Positions 55,329 through 64,000 of a DNA stretch of 64,000 bases are shown piece by piece (position 1 is the first letter of the stretch; each line of letters begins with the position of its first letter). The notes beneath the pieces were generated by a model. It was not told the DNA's origin and searched no databases. It saw nothing but the letters and a program-made list of their open reading frames with translations. The stretch covers positions 868,001 through 932,000 of the forward strand of contig VIIQ02000574.1 in NCBI GenBank assembly GCA_007449985.2, in the 5' to 3' direction. The stretch comes from Desmodesmus armatus. Its lineage: Eukaryota; Chlorophyta; Chlorophyceae; Sphaeropleales; Scenedesmaceae. The position numbers and the translations under genes were made by a program.

Positions 55329-57839
55329 AGCAGCTGGTGGTTGTAGATAGGTGTTGGCATGGGATGTTGGCTGGTTGGAGTTGTGAATGTGTGTCGGATT
55401 GTGGGATAGGGTGTTGCAGTCTGTTGGGCTGTTTGGTGTGTGCGCTGGCTTTGGGCTGGTTGGTGTGTGCGCTGGCTTGTGCCTGCACGTCACCCTGAAC
55501 AGGTCTTCCAAACACAGTATTGGTTGGCTCAGCATGGCTGCAAGGGCTGTGTTGGTGAGCTCAGCCCACAAATGTGTATGCTAGTAGGGGCTTGGCCAGC
55601 TGTTAGGGACTTGGGTTGTAGCTAGTCTTTTCAAGTGTTCAGTCATCAGTACCCTTCCCCGGTTGCTTGAATGCTTGCTTTGAGCTCTGCTCTGTGTGCT
55701 TGCTCTCGTTGACGTGCAGCTCGTGTACATGCATCACATTCCTGATTGAAGGCCATGTCTGGGCAGAGTACTTACGGATCGGGGTCTGCTGCTGGCTTGG
55801 TTATTGCGCGTGTGTTGAGCAGATGGAGTACATGCGTGTGTCTGTTGCGGGGTCACAGCCAACCCCCCTGCCTGGCAACAGAGCAGCAGTGTCCCTGTGG
55901 CAGCCTACCCCTGTAGCTGCCACCCGGAGTATGTGCACACATGCCCTGGTAGTATCAAGCTGTAGCTTTAGCTAGTTGTATTTCCGATGGAATTTCATGT
56001 CTCATCAATCAAGGTGGAGAGCAGATGTTTAGGGTGGTGCCGCTAAGCCGCTGTTGTGAGCACAGTGGTCCTGTTGTGGAGTGTTTGATGCCACAGCCTG
56101 GTGCTGATGTGGCATGCTGAGAGGTAGGGTGCTTGCTGCGCCGGCCTGGTGCTACTAGTCATAGCCGCTGAGGGATGGTTACTGTCGATCCAGAATATAC
56201 AGTTTGAGGGCCACAAATTGCATATTCTGTTGGCTCAGAGTAGACCACAAAAGCACACATGTTGGGGCACGCCTGAGACCACCAACTGAGAGAGCATTCA
56301 AGGAGACCAGGGATGATTGAATGAACTGCAAGCCCACATAACATAACTGACACGTACACATTGGCCGGCTGCACCACCTTTCCTGTGTGATCGTACGGCG
56401 TCCTCTCTCCACTGTCATTGTCAGAGATACAGCTGCCTTTGCAACATTCATGTCATGACAGGAAGGATAGATGCCCAAACCCCTGCCACAGATGATATGC
56501 TCAAAAAACAGACAGCATCCGTGTTGTGGCAGCTATCCAGCCTGAAGACACACCTTGCGGGCTGTCACATGTAGGACCAGGACGATCAACACAAGCCAAC
56601 CCCTTGGTGTAGCAACAGCCTTTCTGGCCCCAGATGCCCAGTGGTGGCTCACCACCTGTGGCACTGTGGGCTACCACCACAATCTACAAATTGGTGCACC
56701 ACAGCACCACCACACCCCGCTGCGGAAGCAGATGACAACACAGCATACAAGTGTCGCGGCCTCCTTTCGTATGACAGGGAGCGCTACAACAGAATATAAC
56801 ACAAACCGAAACAAACGCAAACATGAGCACAGCTGTGCTACCCCAAGTGCATACTGTACCTCGGGCAAACAGAACACTGGACCCCTCAAATTAGTATCAC
56901 TTTCATCCTTGTTGTGCCATGCACCCCATCGATGCAAATTTGTAACATGCCATGGCATGTCATAATCCTCTCAAATGCTTCAGCAATGCATGTGTGGAGC
57001 GCCTGGCAGCCTATGGGAGCCCAGCACAGCAACCACCACCTTGACAAAACTTTGCACGGTCGAAACCATGTACGCAAGTGACCAAACAGCCAACCCAACA
57101 CCCAGCAGGTACCTCTGTTCATGCTGTGATACACACAGACACATACATACCAAAGCGTACCTCAGCACCGAGGTCTGCAAGTTTGGGCAGCCTACTGAAA
57201 GTATACGACCCTACGTAGGTGCTGTGCACACCCCCGCAACAACCACACGCGCCAGCCGGCCCTGGCCAGGCAGCAGCCAATCTGGCAACCGCTGATCAGG
57301 CAAAGGGCAAAACGGCCACCGGCACTACACACCCGCCTGATCGCACAAGGCAAAACCACACTCGCTCCAAACACATACTGCATGGTTGCACAAGTTAGAA
57401 GCCCTCCAGACAAAGGAGCCTATTACAACATAGTTTGGGCACACAGCTGGCCCATGCCAACACACCTACAAGCCAGCCATGCACAGCTGCAAGGCATGTG
57501 TCACTTCAACAGCAACCCCCGTGCAAACCAACGAGTGCGAGGAAACACAAGCTTCTGCAACAACACAACACTAACCCAGGCCACAGCAAAGCTGAACCGA
57601 ACTGACTGGCCAGCAAGGCGCCATGCCACAGGCTGGCAGCATTCCTCCACAAGCAACAAGCCCACAGCATGCCATGCCGCCAGGCTGTTGAGGGCCTCAC
57701 CTCAGGCCTTACATCCCTTATACCACTCAAGACTGATTATCCCAGAATTTCAGAGAAGGGAAGAAACATAGTATTGCACTACGGAAATTCTTAAGATTCG
57801 CTCATTTTCCTAAGGGAAAAGCAACAGTAGAAAGTCACC
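55329..57839. other. Gene-poor stretch with a strand-skew switch
   Basis: From 55329 to about 56150 the plus strand is GT-rich, as expected for the 3' side of the UIM gene. From about 56530 to 57740 it is AC-rich. No exon chain could be built on either strand. Between the two is an AT-richer block (56160-56520). Confidence 0.5.
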
Positions 57840-57841
57840 AG

Positions 57842-58225
57842 ATGCACCAGACAACTAGAGAGGCCAGACACACCAGTTACACCAGATGCACCAGACTACC
57901 AGAGAGGCCAGACACACCAGATAGACCAGATGGACCAGATGCACCAGACTACCAGAGAGGCCAGACACACCAGACACACCAGATACACCAGATGCACCAG
58001 ACTACCAGAGAGGCCAGATACACCAGATGCACCAGACTACCAGAGAGGCCAGACACACCAGACACACCAGATGCACCAGACTACCAGAGAGGCCAGACAC
58101 ACCAGACACACCAGATACACCAGATGCACCAGACTACCAGAGAGGCCAGACACACCAGACCCACCAGATGCACCAGACTACAAGAGAGGCCAGACACACC
58201 AGATAGAGCAGATACACCAGAGGGG
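57842..58225. repeat. Minisatellite array, ACCAGATGCACCAGACTACC type
   Basis: About nine imperfect units of roughly 36-54 bp are built from CACCAGA subrepeats, each with GCACCAGACTACCAGAGAGGCCAGACA. All frames stay open through most of it, giving Thr/Gln/His-rich or Pro/Asp-rich peptides, but the pattern is a nucleotide repeat rather than a gene. Confidence 0.95.
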
Positions 58226-58417
58226 GCAGACAGTGCAGACACACTAGGCATACTACACATTCTTGACAGGCCAACAGCTCAGACCCCTTAGCATGTACAC
58301 GTATGCAGAACCCCGTTGGCCCGCCACACCCTGCTGCTGTGGAGGGTACCCTCCTGGCTGCCGCATGTACACAGCTCCTGGCTGCTGCTGCTGCTGGTGC
58401 TGGTGCACTGAGTGCTG

Positions 58418-58650
58418 TCTGGTGTATCTGCTCTATCTGGTGTGTCTGGCCTCTCTGGTAGTCTGGTGCATCTGGTGGGTCTGATGTGTCTGGCCTCTCT
58501 GGTAGTCTGGTGCATCTGGTGTATCTGGTGTGTCTGGCCTCTCTGTTAGTCTGGTGTATCTGGTGTGTCTGGCCTCTCTGGTAGTCTGGTGCATCTGGTG
58601 TATCTGGTGTGTCATGCCTGTGTAGTTGTCTGGCGTATCTGGTGTATCTG
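58418..58650. repeat. Inverted minisatellite array, complement of the array at 57842-58225
   Basis: The same repeat unit occurs in reverse complement (TCTGGTGTGTCTGGCCTCTC). Its first 25 bp (58418-58442) are the exact reverse complement of the last units of the other array (58197-58221), so the two arrays form the arms of a hairpin with a loop of about 195 bp. Confidence 0.95.
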
Positions 58651-58669
58651 GTGTTCCTTGTGACTGTCA

Positions 58670-58790
58670 CAGTCAAACAAGGCTGGTCAAGGTTGACCAA
58701 GTCAACAGTGCATTATACAAAAGTCAACAGTGCATTATACAAAAGTCAACAGAAAGTCAACAAAAAGTCCGCAGAAAGTCAACTTTACTT
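58670..58790. repeat. GTCAACA direct repeats
   Basis: AAGTCAACAGTGCATTATACA occurs twice (about 58698-58745), followed by further AAAGTCAACA or AAAGTCCGCA units to 58785. It lies between the minisatellite hairpin and the foldback repeat. Confidence 0.85.
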
Positions 58791-58818
58791 CTCTTTTCGC
58801 GGCATAAGTCGCTTGGAC

Positions 58819-58961
58819 GCCTGCAGATTCAGTCTCGAGGGCTACGCTCAATTTATTGAACTGTCTCGACTCCGCGGAAACCCTCGCTACGCTCGGTTTC
58901 CCGCGGACTCTTGACAGTTCAATAAATCTCGCTATCGCCCTCTCGACTTAAATCTGCAGGC
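58819..58961. repeat. Organelle-like foldback palindrome
   Basis: Arms of about 63-66 bp (58819-58882 and 58895-58961) are inverted copies with a few mismatches around a 12-base loop, CTCGCTACGCTC. The arms include CTGCAGATT, TTTATTGAACTGTC and CCGCGG. The composition (CTCGCTACGCTCGG strings, AATTTATTGAAC) is unlike the neighbouring DNA and like the palindromic repeats of Haematococcus and Volvox plastid and mitochondrial genomes. Confidence 0.9.
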
Positions 58962-60084
58962 ATACAACCTACACATACCCATCCATGGCTACATGCCTTG
59001 GCATGGTCAACATGACAACAGAGCTCAAACCCTATGGCGCACAGCGTAGGGGGAAGGGGGGGGGGGCTGGCACCAGGCCACTAAGATGACACAGTGCTGC
59101 CGGAGGTACTGCCATGCCAGGCTTGCCAGGGAGAGCCACATGCTTCACCCCCAAACGTGCCACAGCCAATGCTGCCAACCACACACTAGCACGGGGGCAG
59201 CCTGCAGTCACTCACCAACCTTGCATCCCAAACTACATCCAGCACCACAACAGCGGGCATGCTGGTGGACGACCAAGTGCAGCCAGACCCATGGCACACA
59301 AACATCAGTGTCTTTGCATGGCAAAGCCACTTGAAATTACACCTGTGAAATCACACCCCCTTCAAACAAACACAACCCCTGCTCCAAAATCAGGGCATCC
59401 TACACTTCACAAACACAGCCCACCCCAGCCCCAGATGTCAGGCACACCCAATGCTGAGTGCTGGCCTGGCAGGCAGTTTCGTCGTAGCTGAAGGTGTGTT
59501 AACAATCACATTTGCTGTTGGGTTAACATGCCACGCCATGCAGCACAGCTGGAAGGCACACACACAACATCCATGTTGCTTTGGGCCACACCAGAGCAGC
59601 TCAGCCAGTCTGAGCATCAACATCAGGGGGGTGTCTTGTGTGCAGCAAAACCGGCGGCAATGCCAGCTGAGAGGTTCCCACCCGCCTGCGCCACCCATCA
59701 TGCTGCTGGGGCATGCAGACCATGCAGAAAGGGGGGAGGGCCCAGCCAGCAGCACAACACCGCAACGACGCCAAGCCACCACGCCACGCCAGACCTAACT
59801 GGGTGTACAGCTGCCACAGGCTGTGTGCGGGAAAGCCCCTCAGGTGCACGCGCACAAATGCCTGTGGCAGGTGGCGCTGCTGTGGCCCCCCCTGTCCTCC
59901 TTCATCCGAGTTCATGAGGCAGCTGGCTGGTCAACAGCTCAGCCCCAAGCAGGGTATACGAACGACTATACAGTACAGATGAACAAGCATGCAACACTCA
60001 CGCCGAGGTCGCCCGAATGTTCTGACCGGGAACCTGGGCTGCAGGCTGCTGCTGCTGCTGCTGCTGCTGCAATGACCGCCCAGC
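58962..60084. other. AC-rich stretch downstream of the RNF5-like gene
   Basis: It has no gene that I can support. The AC skew on the plus strand fits the 3' UTR of the minus-strand RNF5-like gene, which would end near the TTACA at 59337-59341. Confidence 0.5.
59337..59341 (-). terminator. Candidate TGTAA poly(A) signal for the RNF5-like gene
   Basis: It is the minus-strand TGTAA about 745 nt after the stop at 60085. Confidence 0.4.
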
Positions 60085-61716
60085 TCAGAACAGTAGCAGG
60101 CACATGATGACAAACGAGCCCAGCATCAGCAGTAGACGGGACAGAAAGGCCTGCAGAAAACAGCAGTAGCAGAAGTGGAAGTAGAACGGACAGCAGAGCA
60201 GGCAGATGTGAGCAAAACAGACACAGCCCCCGATACCCACATGCAGTGCTGCGCACACGCAGAGAGGCAGCCAAATTGTGCATGCTGCAGGCAGTGCTGC
60301 CGGTTGCTTCAGCAATAGCTGGGTGGTATGGTTTCGCGCGCACTACACTGGCAACATCACTGCTGTGAAAATCCCTCCACGCTGTGGCCTGATGCTTTGG
60401 AAAGGCCTGCTGTGTTCCATGTTCCTACTGCATCCATGTTCCTACTGCATCCATGTTCCTACTGCATCCAATTCTGATGCATCCAATCTTGATAGCTGCA
60501 GATACTGGCAGCACTAATGGCCGCCGCTGTGCGATGTGCCTCCAGTTAAAGTTTCCTGCTTCTGCGCACCTGATGCTGCTGCTCTGGGGTGAGTGCCTCC
60601 ACATAGCCTTGCCCTGCGGCAACACACAACCCACCATTACAGTCATGACAGCTGGTGCTCAACCAGATGACACATGGCAGCTTGCTGGACTGCTGACAGA
60701 AGCAGTATGAGGGTCGCACAAAGGTGTGGCAGCCCCCTGGCAGGCTGGTGCTTCACAGCATGCTGCTGACATGCTATCCTGCTGCGACTGCACATCACGC
60801 GCTGCCCTACTGTGCATGCGCGTCTGCGGCTGAGCTGGCGCCACCACCCAGTGGACATACCTGGCCCAAGCTGGAAGCCAAACAGCGCTGGCAGCACTCC
60901 CTGCTGGTTGCCGCCTGCTGCACCAGCCTGCAAACACAGCAACAGCACAGCAACTCATGTTGGACGTGCATGGGACCGTAACTTGCAGCAACCAGATCAA
61001 CCAGATAGCCTCTGTAAAAAAAGCCTGCCTGCTTTGCATTTTGTTGAAAGGGGAGCATCCCAAACCAACCCACCTGCACAGCAGAGGGACGCTGCCCTGC
61101 GGGTCTTGGTGGGACCGGCTGCACCTTGATCGCCTCCTGCCGGGGGTCAAAGTCGCTGCCTCTGCCATAGATGGGGATCACCTGCAAAGCGAACATGCAG
61201 AGGTGAGCAACTGCACCACAACCCCCGCTGCTGCTGTGGGGCCTGGACAAGGGGTCTGCTGGGGTGTCTAGCGACCTATGCCGGTGCGGGCTGGGCCACA
61301 GCAGGGGTCAAATACTTACCTTGTCAACTTCAACACCAGCCTTGCACACAGGGCATGCGCGCGTGTAGCTCTGCACTTGCATCCATCTGCAACACCATCA
61401 CCACAGCGGTTCGGTTGGAGCAGCACGCTTGGTCAAAAGTCAGGCGCCGCACGATCATCACCTTGCGCAGTTGCATGCTACGGACTACACAGCGCACCGC
61501 GGCGAATCCTAGGGGCCGGAGAAGCAAGACCGACCTGAACAGACAACTCCAGCAAAACAGGTGCCCGCAGAGCGTCACCACGGGCTCCTTTGATAACTCC
61601 AAGCATATGTTGCAGCAGTATTCGCTGTCCTCCTGAGAGACCTCGTCAGTTCCCACACAGGCGTCGCACGTCTGCACAGGCCTCCGCTCCACACAGCAGG
61701 CTTTGTCCTCCTTCAT
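60085..61716 (-). CDS. RNF5/RNF185/RMA1-type ER-anchored RING E3 ubiquitin ligase
   Basis: Exons: 61716-61535, 61386-61320, 61181-61074, 60927-60861, 60613-60570, 60150-60085. They total 534 nt in phase, giving 177 residues, the family's usual size. The C3HC4 RING finger is CNIC ... CGHLFCWSC ... CPVC, split by intron 1. The family-specific [15 protein letters not shown] and PPRPAGQR segments follow. Near the C-terminus [19 protein letters not shown] leads into a single tail TM segment ([11 protein letters not shown]). Known members ubiquitinate misfolded membrane proteins in ER-associated degradation. The start at 61716 is the first ATG before the Cys-rich N-terminus. The frame is open further upstream, so a longer N-terminus is possible. 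Confidence 0.94.
60417..60478. repeat. 18-bp tandem repeat in RNF5-like intron 5
   Basis: CATGTTCCTACTGCATC occurs three times in tandem, followed by two degenerate units. Confidence 0.85.
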
Positions 61717-62825
61717 GATTCTGCAGAAGAAGCTGAATGCAAAAGAGTGCGGGGAGGTCCCTTTGTTCCACCAATTCGCACAAGAAACTCTCTGCTCTGC
61801 TCTGCACCGATAGGGCCGAACGGGCTGAAGAAATGAATCAACAGCCAACAGATGAACTACGCTGACCGACGGGTGCACGCGTCAGAGGGACCATGCAGAA
61901 CACTCCAGGGTTTTGACCCCATGTTAAACCACTGTGAGCCACTGCTGGTTGCACCAACTTTGTCACTGACCCACATTACTCGAAACCCACCGGCGGGCGT
62001 GGCTGCAGACTGGACGCTTCCCCATCGCGGGAAATCCCCTGTGGTGCGGCCTAGAAAACTAGAAAGAGTGAGTCCTTGAGCGGAGTGGCCAGTCTCTTCA
62101 CACAGGAAATCTAGAAAGCCGTTTTTGTGTGTGATCGCGTCCAGCGCGAACAGTTTGCTAGAAAGGTCCTTGTCAGCACTGCCACGGCTGTGCTGTCACA
62201 GAAAACTAGAAAGCAAGCAACGTTGGGTGTCTGGATGTTTCTATTATCCTGCTTCTGCTGTTTTGCATATACATATGTAGTATATAATATTTTGGTATTT
62301 GTGCCCATGCAGCTGCAGCGTCTCCCAGTAGGCCCCCCTTCCTATCCTGGCAAACTTGTCCTGCCCTGCACGTACATGCTTGGATGGCCAGTGCCCAACC
62401 TGCTGTGGAGGTGCACAGACACTATGGAGCCCCCATGCAGTGCCATGTCGAGCTCCCCAGCAAAACCTGCAGCCAGGCCGCTCCCTGCAGCGGCCAAACT
62501 GTGCCCTGTGTCTGCCCAGCCCAGTCACGGTGCTGTAGTCAGGATGCGTGCAGGGAGTTGAATATGCACAGCAATGTGCCTGCCAAAGTGCTGTGGACAC
62601 ACCCATGCTGCTACCCTCCCCGCTGCAGCAACCCCAGACAATGCTGCCCCACCTGTTCTGACCTGTTAGTCATGCGATCCCATGCTTCAAAAACTTGGCT
62701 GCGATGCTTGCGTCTAACACAATGGTGCGACCACGGTGAACTGCAGCTGGCCACCCTTGAGATGCAGTATGCATCCACCAGGTCCAACATGCATGCCACC
62801 AGGCTGTCATCTGTGGCCGCTGTGG
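61717..62825. other. Region upstream of the RNF5-like gene, no supported gene
   Basis: It should contain the RNF5-like promoter close to 61717. An AT-rich block (62270-62300, ATATGTAGTATATAATATTTT) and a cluster of CTAGAAA motifs (62050-62215) are present. Open frames on both strands lack recognisable domains. Confidence 0.45.
62050..62215. repeat. CTAGAAA motif cluster (left, direct orientation)
   Basis: CTAGAAAACTAGAAAGA at about 62051, ATCTAGAAAG at 62110, GCTAGAAAGG at 62158 and AACTAGAAAGC at 62206. Confidence 0.8.
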
Positions 62826-63020
62826 CGCAGGGTTTGCTGCATGGCTGTACTCTAGGTCCAAGTAGGGCCGTGCAGCTGCTGCTGCTGCTACTACTGTTGC
62901 TGCTGCAGCTGCTGCTGCTACTACTGCTGCTGCCGCGCAGGGTTTGCTGCACGGCTGTACTCTAGGTCAAATCAGGGCCGTACAGCTGCTGCTGCTGCTG
63001 TTACTACTACTGCTGCTGCA
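62826..63020. repeat. Two-copy tandem repeat of about 110 bp
   Basis: GCGCAGGGTTTGCTGCA, then GGCTGTACTCTAGGTC, then AGGGCCGT and CAGCTGCTGCTG runs occur at 62826-62925 and again at 62936-63020. CTG/CTA triplets fill the second half of each unit. Confidence 0.85.
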
Positions 63021-63069
63021 CAGGCAACGAACCACGCTGACTTGCGCAAGGAATGCATGCTGCGCTGAA

Positions 63070-63545
63070 CTGCTAGGCTGGTGCAGGGGCCGGACAAAAA
63101 CAGGACAGGGGAGGCACTCTGCACAGACAAGGAATCATGCGCAAGGAAGGCATGCTGCACAGACAAGGAACCATGCTGACAAGGAACCATGCTGACTTGC
63201 GCAAGGGATGCACGCTGCTAGGCTGGTCAGGGACCAACAGCACAGAGGAGGCACTCTGCACAGACAAGGAACCATGCTGACTTGACCTAGGAACGCTTGC
63301 TGCGCTACTACTAGGCTGGTGCAGGGGCCAAAAAAAACAGCATAGGCAAGGCATGCTGCATGCTGACTGGCGTAAGAAACGCATGCTGCTGGTGCAGGGG
63401 CAAAAAAAACAGCATAGGCAAGGCATGCTGCACAGACAAGGGACCATGCTGACTGGCGTAAGAAACGCATGCTGCTGGTGCAGGGGCCAAAAAAAAACAG
63501 CATAGGCAAGGCATGCTGCACAGGCATTCTGCTTGGCTGCACAGA
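63070..63545. repeat. Tandem repeat array, GGTGCAGGGGCCAAAAAAAACAGC type
   Basis: About five degenerate units of about 80-90 bp share CAGGGGC(C)AAAAAAAACAGCATAGG, GGCATGCTGCACAGACAAGG and ACCATGCTGACT. The last two or three units are nearly identical and the first ones more diverged. Confidence 0.9.
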
Positions 63546-63604
63546 CAAAGAACCATGTTGTGTCCTTTGGGGTGTTCAGCAGTACGCAGTACGTGCAGCA
63601 GGGG

Positions 63605-63995
63605 AGTTTCTAGTTTCTTGTCAGCTGCAGCGTAGAGGGTTGCAGCAGGGGTCTTTCTAGTTTTCTGGTCCCTTAAGGTGTTCAGCGGTGCAGCAGAGGG
63701 TTTCTAGTTTTCTTGTCACCTGGAGGGTGGAGCGGTTCGGCAAACGTGCAGCAGGGGTCTTTCTAGTTTTCTAGTCCCTTGTCGCAGTTGGTGCAGCAGG
63801 GGTCTTCTAGCTTTCTTCCCCCCTGGGGTACCCCGGTGTTCAGTGGTGGGGGTCCTTTCTAGCTTTCTAGCTTTCTGGTCCTATGATGAACGGCAGGTGG
63901 TTCTGCACCAATATTTGCGCCAATCTCTTTGAGTTTCTTTTTGCGTGTGACGTATTGCAGCACCCAGTCCACCTTTCTAGGTTTCTATTCTTTTT
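63605..63995. repeat. TTTCTAG motif cluster (right, inverted orientation)
   Basis: TTTCTAGTTT, CTTTCTAGTTTTCTGG, TTTCTAGTTTTCTTG, CTTTCTAGTTTTCTAGTCC, CTTCTAGCTTTC, TTTCTAGCTTTCTAGCTTTC and TTTCTAGGTTTC occur every 40-80 bp among GTGCAGCAGGGGTC units. This is the reverse complement of the motif at 62050-62215. Confidence 0.85.
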
Positions 63996-64000
63996 GCGCG

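Noticed and set aside
57842..58291. 149-codon frame with repeated Thr-Arg-Glu-Ala-Arg peptides
   Set aside because: Purely the translation of a nucleotide minisatellite; all frames are open and the complement is open too.
62384..62965. 193-codon plus-strand frame ending in Leu runs
   Set aside because: The Leu tract comes from CTG/CTA repeats and the rest lacks domains or splice support.
1..64000. CRISPR arrays, rRNA or bacterial operons
   Set aside because: All signs are eukaryotic (introns, dispersed single genes). The tandem repeats lack CRISPR-like constant repeats with unique spacers.

Overview
The window looks like nuclear DNA of a unicellular green alga of the Chlamydomonadales (volvocine type). 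The signs are GC-rich multi-exon genes with short exons and GT-AG introns, heavy CAG/CTG repeats that make poly-Gln and poly-Ala linkers, long G or C runs in introns, TGTAA-type poly(A) motifs downstream of several stops, and plant-lineage proteins such as a CW-domain SET methyltransferase and a DUF3110 protein. One palindromic repeat near 58.9 kb resembles the repeats that litter Haematococcus and Volvox organelle genomes, so a Haematococcus-like species is my guess. That species call is inference.

Layout. 1-12.6 kb: a large imperfect palindrome. Two head-to-head copies of one LRR-like gene diverge from a spacer at about 7.35-7.64 kb. The right copy (7800-12602) splices into an intact 878-codon reading frame. 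The left copy has frameshifts, and its intron 3 carries an antisense, 5'-truncated Ty3/Gypsy retrotransposon whose pol protein has a PHD finger between RNase H and integrase. 13.5-21.05 kb (minus): a SMARCAL1-type annealing helicase with an added GRF zinc finger. 21.7-24.0 kb (minus): a complete seven-exon YjbQ/UPF0047 gene. It shares a 311-bp divergent promoter with a signal-peptide, two-TM protein (24.3-26.5 kb). 26.8-28.4 kb (minus): a tail-anchored PARP16-type mono-ADP-ribosyltransferase, divergent from a coiled-coil/Gln-rich protein (28.9-32.1 kb). 32.1-37.0 kb is a long GT-skewed stretch with no believable gene, which flips to AC-skewed where it meets the 3' side of a DUF3110 gene (38.06-39.67 kb, minus).

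40.4-42.6 kb (minus): a type I membrane protein resembling the V-ATPase accessory Ac45/VOA1 family. It is divergent from a large SETD2/ASHH2-type H3K36 methyltransferase with CW, AWS, SET, post-SET and SRI modules (43.8-51.6 kb). 52.6-55.3 kb: a protein with two UIM-like motifs. 57.8-58.7 kb: inverted minisatellite arrays, then the organelle-like foldback. 60.1-61.7 kb (minus): an RNF5/RNF185/RMA1-type ER ubiquitin ligase. The last 2.3 kb is tandem repeats bracketed by clusters of a CTAGAAA motif in opposite orientations.

The genes do not form one pathway. Themes are chromatin and genome stability (SMARCAL1-like, SETD2-like, and the PHD finger of the retroelement) and ER/endomembrane functions (RNF5-like, PARP16-like, Ac45-like, the two-TM protein). 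Neighbouring genes are often paired divergently or convergently. Exon boundaries were read by eye from splice consensus, reading phase and family conservation. Three reading-frame breaks in low-complexity exons (helicase linker, SETD2 exon 11) may be assembly indels.
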